From assembly GCA_963773665.1 (NCBI GenBank), contig CAVZBZ010000002.1, positions 558,001 through 622,000 on the forward strand: 64,000 nt of DNA, written 5' to 3'. The notes beneath the pieces are model-generated. The model ran no database searches. It worked only from the letters and a program-made list of their open reading frames with translations, and was not told the DNA's origin. The stretch comes from DATJLY01 sp963773665 (GTDB lineage: Bacteria > Pseudomonadota > Alphaproteobacteria > ATCC43930 > CGMCC-115725). Position numbers and translations under genes: made by a program. The first letter of the stretch is position 1, and each line of letters starts with the position of its first letter. This document shows positions 9,968 to 18,469 of the stretch, piece after piece.

Positions 9968-10635
9968 AGGGCCGGGGCGACGAGGCGCATAAAATCGTTG
10001 GCGAGGGTGAGCTTCGGTTCGGAGAGGGCCTGGAGGGCGGCGAGGTCGAGCCCGTCCACCATCTCGCGCACGACGACGCCGTCCGCCGAAATGTCGATGA
10101 CGGCGAGGTTGGTGTAGACGCGCTTGACGCAGCGCGGCGCGGTGAGCGGATAGGCGCAGACCTTGCGCAGGCGCGGCGCGCCGTCCTTGGTCGTGTGCTC
10201 CATGAGCGCGCGCACTTCGCGCGCACCGACCGCAAGGTCCATGGCGCCGCCGACGCCGGGCGCGAAGAGCGGGTCGTCGGTCGTCCAGTTGGCGAGGTCG
10301 CCCGCTTCCGACACCTCGAACGCGCCCATGATCGACAGATCGAGATGGCCGCCGCGGATCATCACGAAGGCGTCGTTGTGATGGAAGAACGATCCGCCCG
10401 GCAGCAAGGTCGTGAGGCCCTTGCCGGCATTGATGAGGTCGGGGTCTTCGGCGCCCGGCGCGGGCGCGGGCCCCATGCCCAGAATGCCGTTCTCGCTGTG
10501 GACGACGATCTCGCGGCCCGGCGGGAGATAGTCGGAGACCAAGGTCGGCAGGCCGATGCCGAGATTGACGCAGGCGCCGTCGGCAATGTCCTGCGCTGCG
10601 CGCCACGCCATCTGGCGGCGGGTGAGAGCGGTCAT
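9964..10635 (-). CDS. pcaJ: 3-oxoacid CoA-transferase beta subunit, PcaJ/AtoA-like
   Basis: Protein of 223 residues. Clear beta-subunit signatures are the N-terminal VNLGIGLPTLVSDYL, the catalytic glutamate motif HSENGILGMGP and GGHLDLSIMGAFEVS. With PcaI it would move CoA from succinyl-CoA to 3-oxoadipate or acetoacetate. The start ATG overlaps the pcaI stop (ATGA), so the two subunits are coupled. Whether 3-oxoadipate or acetoacetate is the acceptor cannot be decided from sequence; the BKACE gene in the same operon leaves both open. Confidence 0.82.
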   Translation of the reverse strand: MTALTRRQMAWRAAQDIADGACVNLGIGLPTLVSDYLPPGREIVVHSENGILGMGPAPAPGAEDPDLINAGKGLTTLLPGGSFFHHNDAFVMIRGGHLDLSIMGAFEVSEAGDLANWTTDDPLFAPGVGGAMDLAVGAREVRALMEHTTKDGAPRLRKVCAYPLTAPRCVKRVYTNLAVIDISADGVVVREMVDGLDLAALQALSEPKLTLANDFMRLVAPAL

Positions 10636-11303
10636 GTGGGATTCGCCACGGCAACGACGCGGTCGACGAAGATGCCGGGCGTGTGCACCCCTTCGGGGTC
10701 GAGCGCGCCAAGCTCCACCACTTCGCGCACCTGCGCCACCGTGAGGCGCGCCGCCGGCGCCATCACCGGATTGAAGTTCCGCGCCGACTTGCGATAGACG
10801 AGATTGCCCCAGCGGTCGCCGCGCTCGGCCTTGAGGAGCGCCACGTCGGCCTTGATCGGCGGCTCGAGCACGTGCAGCTTGCCGTCGATGGTGCGGCTCT
10901 CCTTGCCCTCGCCGATCCTCGTTCCGGCCGAGACGCGCGTGAAGAAACCGCCGATCCCGGCGCCGCCGGCGCGGATGCGCTCGCTCAGCGTGCCCTGCGG
11001 CACCAGTTCGAGCTCGATGCGGCCGGCGCGGTAGAGCGCTTCGAACACATGCGGGTCGGACGTACGCGGGTACGAGCAGATCACCTTGCGCACCCTGCCC
11101 TCGCGGATGAGGAGAGCGATGCCGCGCTCGCCGGTGCCGGCGTTGTTGGCGACGACGGTAAGGTCGCGCGCGCCGTGGCCGACCAGCGCTTCGATCAGCT
11201 CGATCGGCTCGCCGACATTGCCGAAGCCGGCGCACAGCACGGTCATGCCGTCCGTAATGCCCGCGACCGCCGCCTCGAGGCTCGGCACGCGCTTGTCGAT
11301 CAT
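10632..11303 (-). CDS. pcaI: 3-oxoacid CoA-transferase alpha subunit, PcaI/AtoD-like
   Basis: Protein of 223 residues. Alpha-subunit hallmarks are the glycine-rich GMTVLCAGFGNVGEP loop near the N-terminus, the NNAGTGERG segment, and YPRTSDPHVFEALYRAG followed by LVPQGTLSERIRAGGAGIGG. It sits in the middle of a three-gene minus-strand operon (BKACE, pcaI, pcaJ); both junctions are ATGA overlaps, a strong sign of stoichiometric expression. Confidence 0.82.
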   Translation of the reverse strand: MIDKRVPSLEAAVAGITDGMTVLCAGFGNVGEPIELIEALVGHGARDLTVVANNAGTGERGIALLIREGRVRKVICSYPRTSDPHVFEALYRAGRIELELVPQGTLSERIRAGGAGIGGFFTRVSAGTRIGEGKESRTIDGKLHVLEPPIKADVALLKAERGDRWGNLVYRKSARNFNPVMAPAARLTVAQVREVVELGALDPEGVHTPGIFVDRVVAVANPT

Positions 11304-12238
11304 CAGAAGCTGACCCGGTCGCCGCCTTTCAGGTCGAGCATGGTGCGCGCCTCGGCCGGGCTTGCGATCTCGAGCGACAGGTTATCGAGGATGGTGCGGA
11401 TGCGGCGCACCTGCTCGGCGTTCGATTTCGCGAGCTGGCCCTTGCCGAGGTAAAGCGAATCCTCGAGCCCGACGCGCACGTTGCCGCCCATGATCGCGCC
11501 CATGGTGATGAGCGGCATCTGATGACGCCCCGCGGCAAGAATGGACCAGTAGTAGCTGTCGCCGAACAGCTTGTCGGCGATGTGCTTCATGTGCGTGACG
11601 TTCTCGGGATCGGCGCCGATGCCGCCCAGGATGCCGAAGATGGTCTGCACGAAGAGCGGCGGCTTCACGAGCTTCCGGTCGAGGAAGTGAGCGAGATTAT
11701 AGAGATGGCCGACATCGTAGCATTCGAACTCGAAGCGCGTGCCGTGTGCCTCGCCCAATTCCTTCAGGATACCTTCTATATCCTTGAACGTATTCCTGAA
11801 AATGAAGTCGCGTGTCATCTCGAGATGATGCCGCTCCCAATCGTGCTTGAACTCCTTGTAGCGGTTCAGCATGGGATAGAGCCCGAAATTCATCGAGCCC
11901 ATGTTGAGCGAGCACATTTCCGGCGAGGCCCTCAAGGGCGCCGCGAGCCGCTCTTCGAGCGTCATGCCGTGGCCGCCGCCGGTGGTGATGTTCACGACCG
12001 CGTCGCACGCCTGCTTGATGCGCGGCAGGAACTGCATGAAGACGGCCGGATCGGGCGTCGGCCGCCCGTCCTTGGGATCGCGCGCGTGGAGATGGAGGAT
12101 GGCGGCGCCGGCCTCGGCCGCGCCGATCGCCTGCTCCGCCACCTCGTCCGGCGTCAGCGGCAGATGCGGGCTCATGGTCGGCGTGTGGATCGACCCAGTG
12201 ACCGCACAGGTGATGATGACTTTTCCGGACTTCGCCAT
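11303..12238 (-). CDS. Beta-keto acid cleavage enzyme (BKACE, DUF849 family)
   Basis: Protein of 311 residues. BKACE proteins are zinc-dependent enzymes that react a beta-keto acid with acetyl-CoA to give acetoacetate and a new acyl-CoA; 3-keto-5-aminohexanoate cleavage enzyme is the founding case. Seen here: the N-terminal VIITCAVTGSIHTPTMSPHLP, the metal-binding AAILHLHARDPKDGRP, and VNITTGGGHGMTLEERL. A strong GGGAGG ribosome site precedes the ATG. It is the first gene of an operon with 3-oxoacid CoA-transferase subunits, which could activate the acetoacetate it releases. A 3-oxoadipate substrate (products acetoacetate and succinyl-CoA) is a reasonable inference, not shown by sequence. Confidence 0.85.
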   Translation of the reverse strand: MAKSGKVIITCAVTGSIHTPTMSPHLPLTPDEVAEQAIGAAEAGAAILHLHARDPKDGRPTPDPAVFMQFLPRIKQACDAVVNITTGGGHGMTLEERLAAPLRASPEMCSLNMGSMNFGLYPMLNRYKEFKHDWERHHLEMTRDFIFRNTFKDIEGILKELGEAHGTRFEFECYDVGHLYNLAHFLDRKLVKPPLFVQTIFGILGGIGADPENVTHMKHIADKLFGDSYYWSILAAGRHQMPLITMGAIMGGNVRVGLEDSLYLGKGQLAKSNAEQVRRIRTILDNLSLEIASPAEARTMLDLKGGDRVSF

Positions 12239-12306
12239 GCGTGCCTCCCGTTTGGGAGACTGTACCAGCCCCGCTCACGGCGGCAACTCCCCGGCGTGGC
12301 GAGGGT

Positions 12307-13532
12307 CTATTCGTGCCGGCGGATGAAGTCGCGGACCTTGGGGTAGATCTCGGTGCGCCAGCGGCGGCCGTTGAAGACGCCGTAATGGCCGACCTTCGGC
12401 TGCACGTGGCGCTCTTTCTTCGATCGGCGACAGGCCGGTGCAGCAGATCGTGCGCGGCGCCGGTCTGGCCGACGGCGCAGATGTCGTCGTTCTCGCCCTC
12501 GATGGTGAGGAGCGCGGTGCGCGCGATCGCGCGCGGCTCGACCGGCACGCCGCGGCTTTCGAAGCCGGCCGAGCGGCAGGGCCTGGTCCTGGAACACGCG
12601 CTTGATGGTCTGCAGATAGAAATCCGCCGGCAGGTCCATGACCGACATGAACTCGTCATAGAAGCTGCGCGTCGCCTCGGCGCTTTCGCCGTCGCCGCGG
12701 ACGAGGTGGTTGAACAGGTCGACATGCGCCGTGATGTGGCGGTCGAGATTCATCGTCATGAACCCGGCAAGCTGCAGGAAGCCGGGATAGACCCGGCGGA
12801 ACGCGCCGGGATAGCGCGCCGGCACCGTGGCGATGACGGTGCGCTCGAACCAGGCGAGCGAGCGCGAGGTGGCAAGCTGGTTCGGCACGGTCGGGTTGAC
12901 GCGCGGGTCGATCGGGCCGCCCATCAGGGTCATGGTGCGCGGCTGCGCCGGATCGCCGGCGGCCGCGAGCAGCGCCACGGCGGCGAGCACCGGCACCGAA
13001 GGCTGGCACACGGCGACGACGTTCAAATCGGGCCGCGCAGGAAGCGCATGTGATGGATGACGAGATCGATATAGTCGTCGAGATCGAAGCGCCCGTGCAG
13101 CATCGGCACGCTGCGCGCATTGACCCAGTCGGTGATATAGACGTCGTGGTCGGCGAGAAGCCGCTCGACCGTGCCGCGCAGCAAGGTCGAGAAATGGCCC
13201 GACATCGGCGCCACGAGAAGGATGCGCGGCTGCTCCGGCGCATAGTCCTTCTCGAAATGCAGGAGATTGCAGAACGGATGACGCGCGACGATGCGCTCGC
13301 GCACCGCCACCCGCTCGCCCGCGACCTCGACCGCGGCGATGCGGAAATCGGGGCGCTCGTGCCACATGCCGGCGCGCGCCACCATCTCGCAGCCGGCGGC
13401 GGCGCTGCGCACCAGTGGATGATGCGCCAGCATCGGCCAGGGCTGGTTCAAAAGGCGCTCGGCCGCGCGCGCCATCAGGCGGATGGGCGCGAAGGCGTCG
13501 GAGTGGGCCTGGTAGGCCTCGTAGTAGAACAT
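12307..13532 (-). CDS. phaZ: Intracellular polyhydroxyalkanoate depolymerase, three frameshifts
   Basis: Degrades stored polyhydroxybutyrate granules. The N-terminus MFYYEAYQAHSDAFAP and the cysteine-box motif VVAVCQPSVPVL (in place of the serine lipase box) are typical of intracellular PhaZ, as are PRTMTLMGGPIDPR and the C-terminal PKVGHYGVFNGRRW. The frame shifts near 13,035 (before RPDLNVVAVCQP), near 12,570 (LPLGR to FESRGVPVEPRAIA) and near 12,425 (before KKERHVQPKVGHYG). Reading across the breaks restores about 408 residues, the usual length. It is separated from its neighbours and probably monocistronic; an AT-rich stretch at about 13,640-13,700 may hold its promoter. Confidence 0.82.
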
Positions 13533-13710
13533 CGCGATTTCGTCGAATTCCGTGGGGCGGGTTGTACCGCAGGTTAACGCTGAAACCGGCCAGGGTTTCC
13601 TCTAGGCCGTCGCGGACTATGTCACCCGTCCCGTTTACATCCTATAAATGGCGGGCACAAGGCAGGTCAGCCCACTATACATAGACTTTTAGCTTGATTT
13701 TACAAGATTT

Positions 13711-14217
13711 TTACGCAGCCAGCCGGGCCGCCGCACCGGTAAAGACGGGCAGGCCGTGCCGGTCGAGGGCGCGGCGCACCGCGTCCTCGGGGATGCCGAC
13801 GAAGCTGCGATAGAGCAGCTGGGCGACGAAGGTGAAGGCCGGGCCATGGCGGCGATCCTCCGGCACGACCAGGTGGGCGGCCTCGTGCAGAACCAGGAAG
13901 CGATAAAGGTGCCCGCGCTCGATCGCGATGCGATGGTTCGCGACATCGGCGAAGCCGCCGATCCGGGGATCGGCGAATCCCGGCACTAGGGCAAGGCGTG
14001 GCGGCCGGCGGCCGAGCGCGCCGAAAATCTCGGCCACCATGGCTTTGGCATCGCCATATCCGATGAGCGCGTGTCCCGCGGGATAGTCTGCGAAAAGATC
14101 GTCCTCGAAGCGGCAGAGGGCGGCGCGGAAATCGGTCTCGCTATCGCCTTCGGCAACCGCCGAAGCGATCGCCTCGCCCAGGCCGCTTCGCGCCCAGCGG
14201 CCGAAAACTGTTGACAT
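13711..14217 (-). CDS. Zincin-like protein with HEAAH motif
   Basis: Protein of 168 residues. It contains a zinc-peptidase-type motif, FLVLHEAAHLVVPEDRRHGPAF, seen as HEAAH followed after ten residues by HGPAF, which could supply the third ligand. This arrangement resembles small putative metallohydrolases of the SprT/TIGR04338 kind. No signal peptide or membrane helix is visible, so a cytoplasmic role is likely. The substrate is unknown. It stands alone between phaZ and an SDR gene. Confidence 0.6.
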   Translation of the reverse strand: MSTVFGRWARSGLGEAIASAVAEGDSETDFRAALCRFEDDLFADYPAGHALIGYGDAKAMVAEIFGALGRRPPRLALVPGFADPRIGGFADVANHRIAIERGHLYRFLVLHEAAHLVVPEDRRHGPAFTFVAQLLYRSFVGIPEDAVRRALDRHGLPVFTGAAARLAA

Positions 14218-14306
14218 AAGATGCTCTTTCGCTCGTCAGGCACTGAACGAGGCCGAGCGTGGCGCGTCATGGTTAAGGAGTGGTTGAGCGGGCGGCTCAG
14301 TCCCGC

Positions 14307-15086
14307 TCAGAACGTGCCGGGATAGGATCCGCCGTCGACGAGCACGTTCTGCGCCACCATGTAGCTCGCCTGCGCGCTGCACAGGAAGGCGCAGATCGCG
14401 CCGAACTCCTCGGGCGTGCCGACCCGGCGCGCCGGAATGGAGGCGATGCGGTTGCGCTCGACCTCCTCGACGGTTAGGCCGCGGCCCTTGGCGAAGGCTT
14501 CGGCGTTGGATTTGAGCCGCGCCGTGGCGATGGCGCCGGGCAGCATGTTGTTGATGGTGACGTTGTGCTCGGCCACCTTGCGCGCCAATCCTGCGATGAA
14601 TCCGGTGAGCCCGGCGCGCGCGCCGTTCGACAGGCCGAGCATGTCGATGGGCGCCTTCACCGCGGCCGAGGTGATGTTGACGATGCGCCCGAATTTCCGC
14701 GCGATCATGCCGTCCACTGTCGCCCTGATGAGCTCGATCGGCGTCAGCATGTTGCCTTCGAGCGCCTTGATCCAAATGGCGCGGTCCCATTCGCGGAAAT
14801 CGCCGGGCGGGGGGCCGCCGGCATTGGTGACGAGGATGTCGGGCGACGGCACTGCCGCGAGCGCCGCGGCACGCCCCTCTTGCGTCGTGATGTCGCCCGC
14901 CACCGCCGTGACCTTGGCGCCGGTGGCGGCGCGGATTTCCGCCGCGGTCGCCTCGAGCCGGTCGCGGCCGCGCGCGGTGATGACGAGCTCCGCCCCCTCG
15001 CCGGCCAACGCCATGGCGCAGCCGCGCCCCAATCCCTGGCTCGCCGCGCATACCAGCGCCGTCTTGCCGCGAATGCCGAAATCCAT
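14307..15086 (-). CDS. SDR-family oxidoreductase with an altered active-site motif
   Basis: Protein of 259 residues with the short-chain dehydrogenase fold: cofactor motif ALVCAASQGLGRG near residues 10-22, VTNAGGPPPGDF, the catalytic-serine strand RIVNITSAAVKAP, and VDGGSYPG at the C-terminus. At the place of the usual YxxxK dyad it has LGLSNGARAGLTGF, so tyrosine and lysine appear replaced by serine and arginine. Homologues with a SNGAR motif occur in other proteobacteria, so this is a subfamily trait, not an isolated mutation; its chemistry may differ from a classical ketoreductase. Located just downstream of the cytochrome genes on the same strand. Confidence 0.75.
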   Translation of the reverse strand: MDFGIRGKTALVCAASQGLGRGCAMALAGEGAELVITARGRDRLEATAAEIRAATGAKVTAVAGDITTQEGRAAALAAVPSPDILVTNAGGPPPGDFREWDRAIWIKALEGNMLTPIELIRATVDGMIARKFGRIVNITSAAVKAPIDMLGLSNGARAGLTGFIAGLARKVAEHNVTINNMLPGAIATARLKSNAEAFAKGRGLTVEEVERNRIASIPARRVGTPEEFGAICAFLCSAQASYMVAQNVLVDGGSYPGTF

Positions 15087-15100
15087 GTCGCTCCCCTTTT

Positions 15101-15985
15101 CTATTTGCCGGTCGCGCGCAGCGGCGGCAGAGACTTGATATAGACGGCGATGGCGTGGCGGTCGGCGTCGCTGAGCTTGGCGGTGCCGTCCACGACCTCG
15201 GCCATGCCGTGCGCGACCATGTCGTTGTCGGGCATCATGCCGGTGGTCAGGACCTCGACGATATCGTCGACGCTCCATTTGCCGATGCCGGTCGCGACGT
15301 CCGGCGTTATGTCGGGCGCTTTTTGACCGTCCGGTCCTTGCGGGTTGCCGGCATAGCCGCGGCCGCGGTCGAGCGCGCCCAGGAAATTGCGCGGCGTGTG
15401 GCACTCCTCGCAATGCGCCACGGCCTCGGCGAGATAGCGGCCGCGGTTCCACTCCGCGCTCTGCCCCGCGACCGGCTGCAGCGGGCCCGGCGAGAAGAAC
15501 AGCTCGCGCCAGAAAAACAGCAGCGGGCGAAAGCCGAACGGGAATTTCACCTCGTGCGGCTTGTTGCGCTGCGCCACCGGCTTCTGCGCCATGAGGTAGG
15601 CGTAGAGGTCGGAGATGTCCGCATCGCTCATGCCGGTGAAGGAGGGATAGGGAAAGACGGGAAACAGGAAATCTCCGTCGTCGTCGATGCCGTCGCGCAG
15701 CGCGCGGTGAAACTGCGCCTCGGTCCAGTCGCCGATGCCGGTCTCCTTGTCGGGCGTGATATTGCGGCCATAAAACGTGCCGAACGGCGTCGCGAGCGCG
15801 CGGCCGCCGGCCAAGGGCGGGCCTTTATGCTGCTTGTCGGTGTGACAGCTCTCGCAGTCGGCCGCTGCCATGACATAGGCGCCGCGTTTGACGGCGTCCT
15901 GGTCTTCTGCGCGGGCAGGTGTCACGAGGGCGGTTAGCAACAGCGCCGCCGCCCACGCGAGATTGCGAAGAGATCGGCGGCTTAG
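15101..15985 (-). CDS. Diheme cytochrome c, start codon unclear
   Basis: Secreted or membrane-anchored electron carrier with two CxxCH heme sites, CESCH near the N-terminus and CEECH in the second half; methionine ligands may lie in FTGMSD and TTGMMPDND. The layout resembles cytochrome subunits of periplasmic alcohol or aldehyde dehydrogenases. A signal peptide is plain (RRSLRNLAWAAALLLTALV then ARA-ED), but no ATG, GTG or TTG stands in frame just before it: the frame runs open into the upstream cytochrome gene. Either a rare start is used or the true start has been damaged. It overlaps the cytochrome c' stop by about 4 bases, so the pair is probably co-transcribed. Confidence 0.75.
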   Translation of the reverse strand, partial: LSRRSLRNLAWAAALLLTALVTPARAEDQDAVKRGAYVMAAADCESCHTDKQHKGPPLAGGRALATPFGTFYGRNITPDKETGIGDWTEAQFHRALRDGIDDDGDFLFPVFPYPSFTGMSDADISDLYAYLMAQKPVAQRNKPHEVKFPFGFRPLLFFWRELFFSPGPLQPVAGQSAEWNRGRYLAEAVAHCEECHTPRNFLGALDRGRGYAGNPQGPDGQKAPDITPDVATGIGKWSVDDIVEVLTTGMMPDNDMVAHGMAEVVDGTAKLSDADRHAIAVYIKSLPPLRATGK

Positions 15986-16455
15986 CTCGCCGGCAAACGG
16001 AACGAATCGTGGCAGCCGTTGCAGTTGGTCCGATAGACGCCCGACGCCTCTTTCGCCGCAGCCTGGGCGTCCCCTGCCTGAACCGTCTCGCGCAGGTGTT
16101 TCTCGGCCGGCTCGAGCGCATCGATCAGCGACTTCACCTTGTCCGGGTTGCTCCACAGGTCGGCTTTCGCCTTGGACTTGTCCGGGAAATCGGTTGCGCT
16201 CGTGCCGGGCGCGAACTGGTCGGCGATTTTCGTTCGCCTGGCCAGCAGATCGTCCACGGCGGCGAGCGCGGCCTTCTGGTCGGCGGTTCCCTTGGCCCAG
16301 GCCTGGATCTTCCCGAAGTCGCCGCCCTGCGCCTTCATGAAGTCCTGGCGCTGCGTCAACAGGGCGAGCTTGTCCTGCGCCACGCCGGCCGCCGCGCCCG
16401 TCAGCAGCAGCGCCACGCTCAGCCCCAAGGTGGTCCATTTCGCTCGGTTCCGCAT
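15982..16455 (-). CDS. Class II cytochrome c (cytochrome c' family)
   Basis: Protein of 157 residues. It has a signal peptide (KWTTLGLSVALLLTGAAAGVAQ), a helical body, and a single C-terminal heme site VYRTNCNGCHDSFRLP, the position typical of cytochrome c'. These four-helix-bundle proteins carry electrons or bind NO in the periplasm. A GGAAGG ribosome site precedes the ATG. It lies directly upstream of the diheme cytochrome gene on the same strand, so the two probably work on the same periplasmic redox route; no dehydrogenase partner is adjacent. Confidence 0.85.
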   Translation of the reverse strand: MRNRAKWTTLGLSVALLLTGAAAGVAQDKLALLTQRQDFMKAQGGDFGKIQAWAKGTADQKAALAAVDDLLARRTKIADQFAPGTSATDFPDKSKAKADLWSNPDKVKSLIDALEPAEKHLRETVQAGDAQAAAKEASGVYRTNCNGCHDSFRLPAS

Positions 16456-16550
16456 TCCGGTTTTCCTTCCCTGATCGATCCAAGACGGACTCTGCCTCGC
16501 GATGATACGTGCGGGCGATCAGCACAACCGTCACGATTGCGTGAGCCTTG

Positions 16551-17177
16551 TCAGCTCATCGGCACGGCGACGTGCTCGACGAAGCCGGGCCGCGCCTTGA
16601 CGCGATCGAACCAGGCTTCGAGCCGCTTCATCGGCGGCCGCTCGATCGGCATGCCGAACCAGCGCCGCGCGAAGATCGCGACCGGGATGTCGCCGATCGT
16701 GAAATCGGCGCCTGCGAGATAGGGCCAGTTCTGGTGTTCGAGCCAGTCCTCGACGATGCGCCAGACCGGCACCGCGTCCTTCCGCGCCTGTGCGAGTGCC
16801 GCTTCATTGCGCTTTTCCGCGGGCGTGCGGACATAGCCCATGAAGAGCGGCGTCACCGCCGGCCCGGCATGGCCCAATTGCCAATCCATCCAGCGCTCGA
16901 CGAAGCTGCGCCGCGCCGGATCGGTTGGATAAAGCGTCTCGGCGCGGCGCGTGGCGCAGAGATAGCGCACCACCGTGTTCGATTCCCAAATGATGGTGCC
17001 GCCGTCATCGACCGTCGGCACGCGGCCGTTCGGATTCATGGCGCGGTACTTCGGGTCGTCGTTGCCGCCAAAGGGGCCGCCGACATCGTAGCGCTCGTAT
17101 TTCTCGCCAAGCTCGGTGCAGCACCACAGCACCTTCATGACATTGGCCGAGCTCGCCCGCCCCCAGATCTTGAGCAC
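16551..17177 (-). CDS. Glutathione S-transferase family protein
   Basis: Protein of 208 residues starting at GTG 17,177 behind a purine-rich GGGAGGGCGAGG site. The N-terminal thioredoxin-like domain has the expected order: SSANVMKVLWCCTELG (active-site region with serine and cysteine residues), NPNGRVPTVDDGG (cis-proline) and IIWESNTVVRYL (glutathione gamma-glutamyl site). The C-terminal helical domain ends with TIGDIPVAIFARRW. The role is probably detoxification or glutathione-linked catabolism; the substrate is unknown. Apparently a single-gene unit, divergent from the CHRD gene. Confidence 0.85.
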   Translation of the reverse strand: MLKIWGRASSANVMKVLWCCTELGEKYERYDVGGPFGGNDDPKYRAMNPNGRVPTVDDGGTIIWESNTVVRYLCATRRAETLYPTDPARRSFVERWMDWQLGHAGPAVTPLFMGYVRTPAEKRNEAALAQARKDAVPVWRIVEDWLEHQNWPYLAGADFTIGDIPVAIFARRWFGMPIERPPMKRLEAWFDRVKARPGFVEHVAVPMS

Positions 17178-17310
17178 CCTCGCCCTCCCGTTTCGGTGAT
17201 ACTATGCAGGCACGAAAGCGTGATGCAAGGCGCGCCGCGGCGCGCATAGCCAATGCGGCGCCCTGCGTCGTATCATCGGCGCGTTCGGATGACCGATTTG
17301 AGGGGAGACA

Positions 17311-17769
17311 ATGATGGACAGTTCGATGACGCGCCGCACCGCCGTAGCCTTGGCGGCCTTCGCGACCTTTGCGTGGGCCGGGCTGGCGCAGGCCGCGCCC
17401 GTGCATTTCCAGGTCCCGCTGACCGGCGCCGAGCAGGTGCCGCCGGTCGAGACCTCGGGCAAGGGCGCTGCCGACATCACCTGGGACGCCGCGACGCGGG
17501 TCGTCACCTGGGCGGTGACCTATAGCGGCATGTCGGGCACGGCGACGATGGCGCATTTCCACGGACCCGCGGACAAGGGCAAGAACGGCCCGGTTGTCGT
17601 CTGGCTCAGCAAGCAGGGGACCCAAGCCACCAGCCCGTTCAGCGGCGAAGCGACCCTCACCCCGGAACAGGCGCAGCAGTTCACGGCGGGCGAGTGGTAC
17701 GTCAACGTGCACTCGCAGGCCCATCCCGGCGGCGAGATCCGCGGCCAGGTGATGCCGCCGAAGAGCTAA
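17311..17769 (+). CDS. Secreted CHRD-domain protein
   Basis: Protein of about 152 residues with a signal peptide (TAVALAAFATFAWAGLAQA) and one CHRD domain: FQVPLTGAEQVPPVET, ATMAHFHGPADKGKNG, and the end motif WYVNVHSQAHPGGEIRGQV. CHRD domains are secreted beta-sandwich modules of unclear function in bacteria. A GGGGAG ribosome site lies 4 bases before ATG 17,311; ATG 17,314 is also possible. It converges with the cytochrome b561 gene, stops 7 bases apart. Confidence 0.85.
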   Translation: MMDSSMTRRTAVALAAFATFAWAGLAQAAPVHFQVPLTGAEQVPPVETSGKGAADITWDAATRVVTWAVTYSGMSGTATMAHFHGPADKGKNGPVVVWLSKQGTQATSPFSGEATLTPEQAQQFTAGEWYVNVHSQAHPGGEIRGQVMPPKS

Positions 17770-17776
17770 AGCCCCG

Positions 17777-18454
17777 TCACAGGTATTTCGCGAGTGCGGC
17801 TGCGGCGGCGACGCCGCAGCCGAAGAGCCACGCCGCGCGCCACGAGCCGGCGATGCGCGGCCGCGGCGTGGTTTCCGGCAGGCTCTTGCGTCCGGTGATC
17901 ATCGGCAGCAACAGGCTCTGCCGCAGCGCCACGGCGTAGAACAGAATCGCCAGCACGTGCACGACGATCGCCGCCAGCAGCGCGTCCCACAAGATGCGGT
18001 GCAGGTCGGTGACGAGGTTCATGACGCTCTCCGGCGTCATGCTGCTCATCGGGCCGACGGTCGCGACATCGTTGTTGACGAAGATGCCGCTCAGCGTCTC
18101 GCCGAGCAGCAGCGCGAACAGGATGAGGATCATCCAGCCGCCGGCCGGGTTGTGGCCGACGCGGGCGCTGATCCGGAGGCGTGCGACGCGGCGGAGATAG
18201 CGATACACGGTGCCGGGCGCGGCGACGAACGCGGTAAAGCGCGATGGCTCGCTGCCGAAGAAGCCCCACAGGATGCGAAACAGCACAAGCGCCAGCACCG
18301 CGTCGCCGGACAGCACGTGCCAGCGGATCCAGCTCAGGCGATATGTCACATAGGCCACGAGCACAAGGACCGCGACGAGCCAGTGGACAAGGCGCGTCGG
18401 CACGTCCCAAACCAGTATCTTGGGGTTCTGCGCCTTGTCCCGTCCCTCGCTCAT
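17777..18454 (-). CDS. Cytochrome b561-type membrane protein
   Basis: Protein of 225 residues with four main hydrophobic helices and a fifth near the C-terminus. The first helix begins with WDVPTRLVHWLVAVLVLVAY, the signature of bacterial di-heme cytochrome b561 and hydrogenase-type cytochrome b subunits. Candidate heme ligands are the histidines in LVHWL, IRWHVLSGD, TDLHRILWD and IVVHVLA. It would take electrons from quinol or a periplasmic cytochrome within the inner membrane. It is next to the SUF genes but probably functionally separate; the cytochrome c genes lie 1.3 kb further. Confidence 0.82.
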   Translation of the reverse strand: MSEGRDKAQNPKILVWDVPTRLVHWLVAVLVLVAYVTYRLSWIRWHVLSGDAVLALVLFRILWGFFGSEPSRFTAFVAAPGTVYRYLRRVARLRISARVGHNPAGGWMILILFALLLGETLSGIFVNNDVATVGPMSSMTPESVMNLVTDLHRILWDALLAAIVVHVLAILFYAVALRQSLLLPMITGRKSLPETTPRPRIAGSWRAAWLFGCGVAAAAALAKYL

Positions 18455-18469
18455 CGCCGGCGCTTGGCG

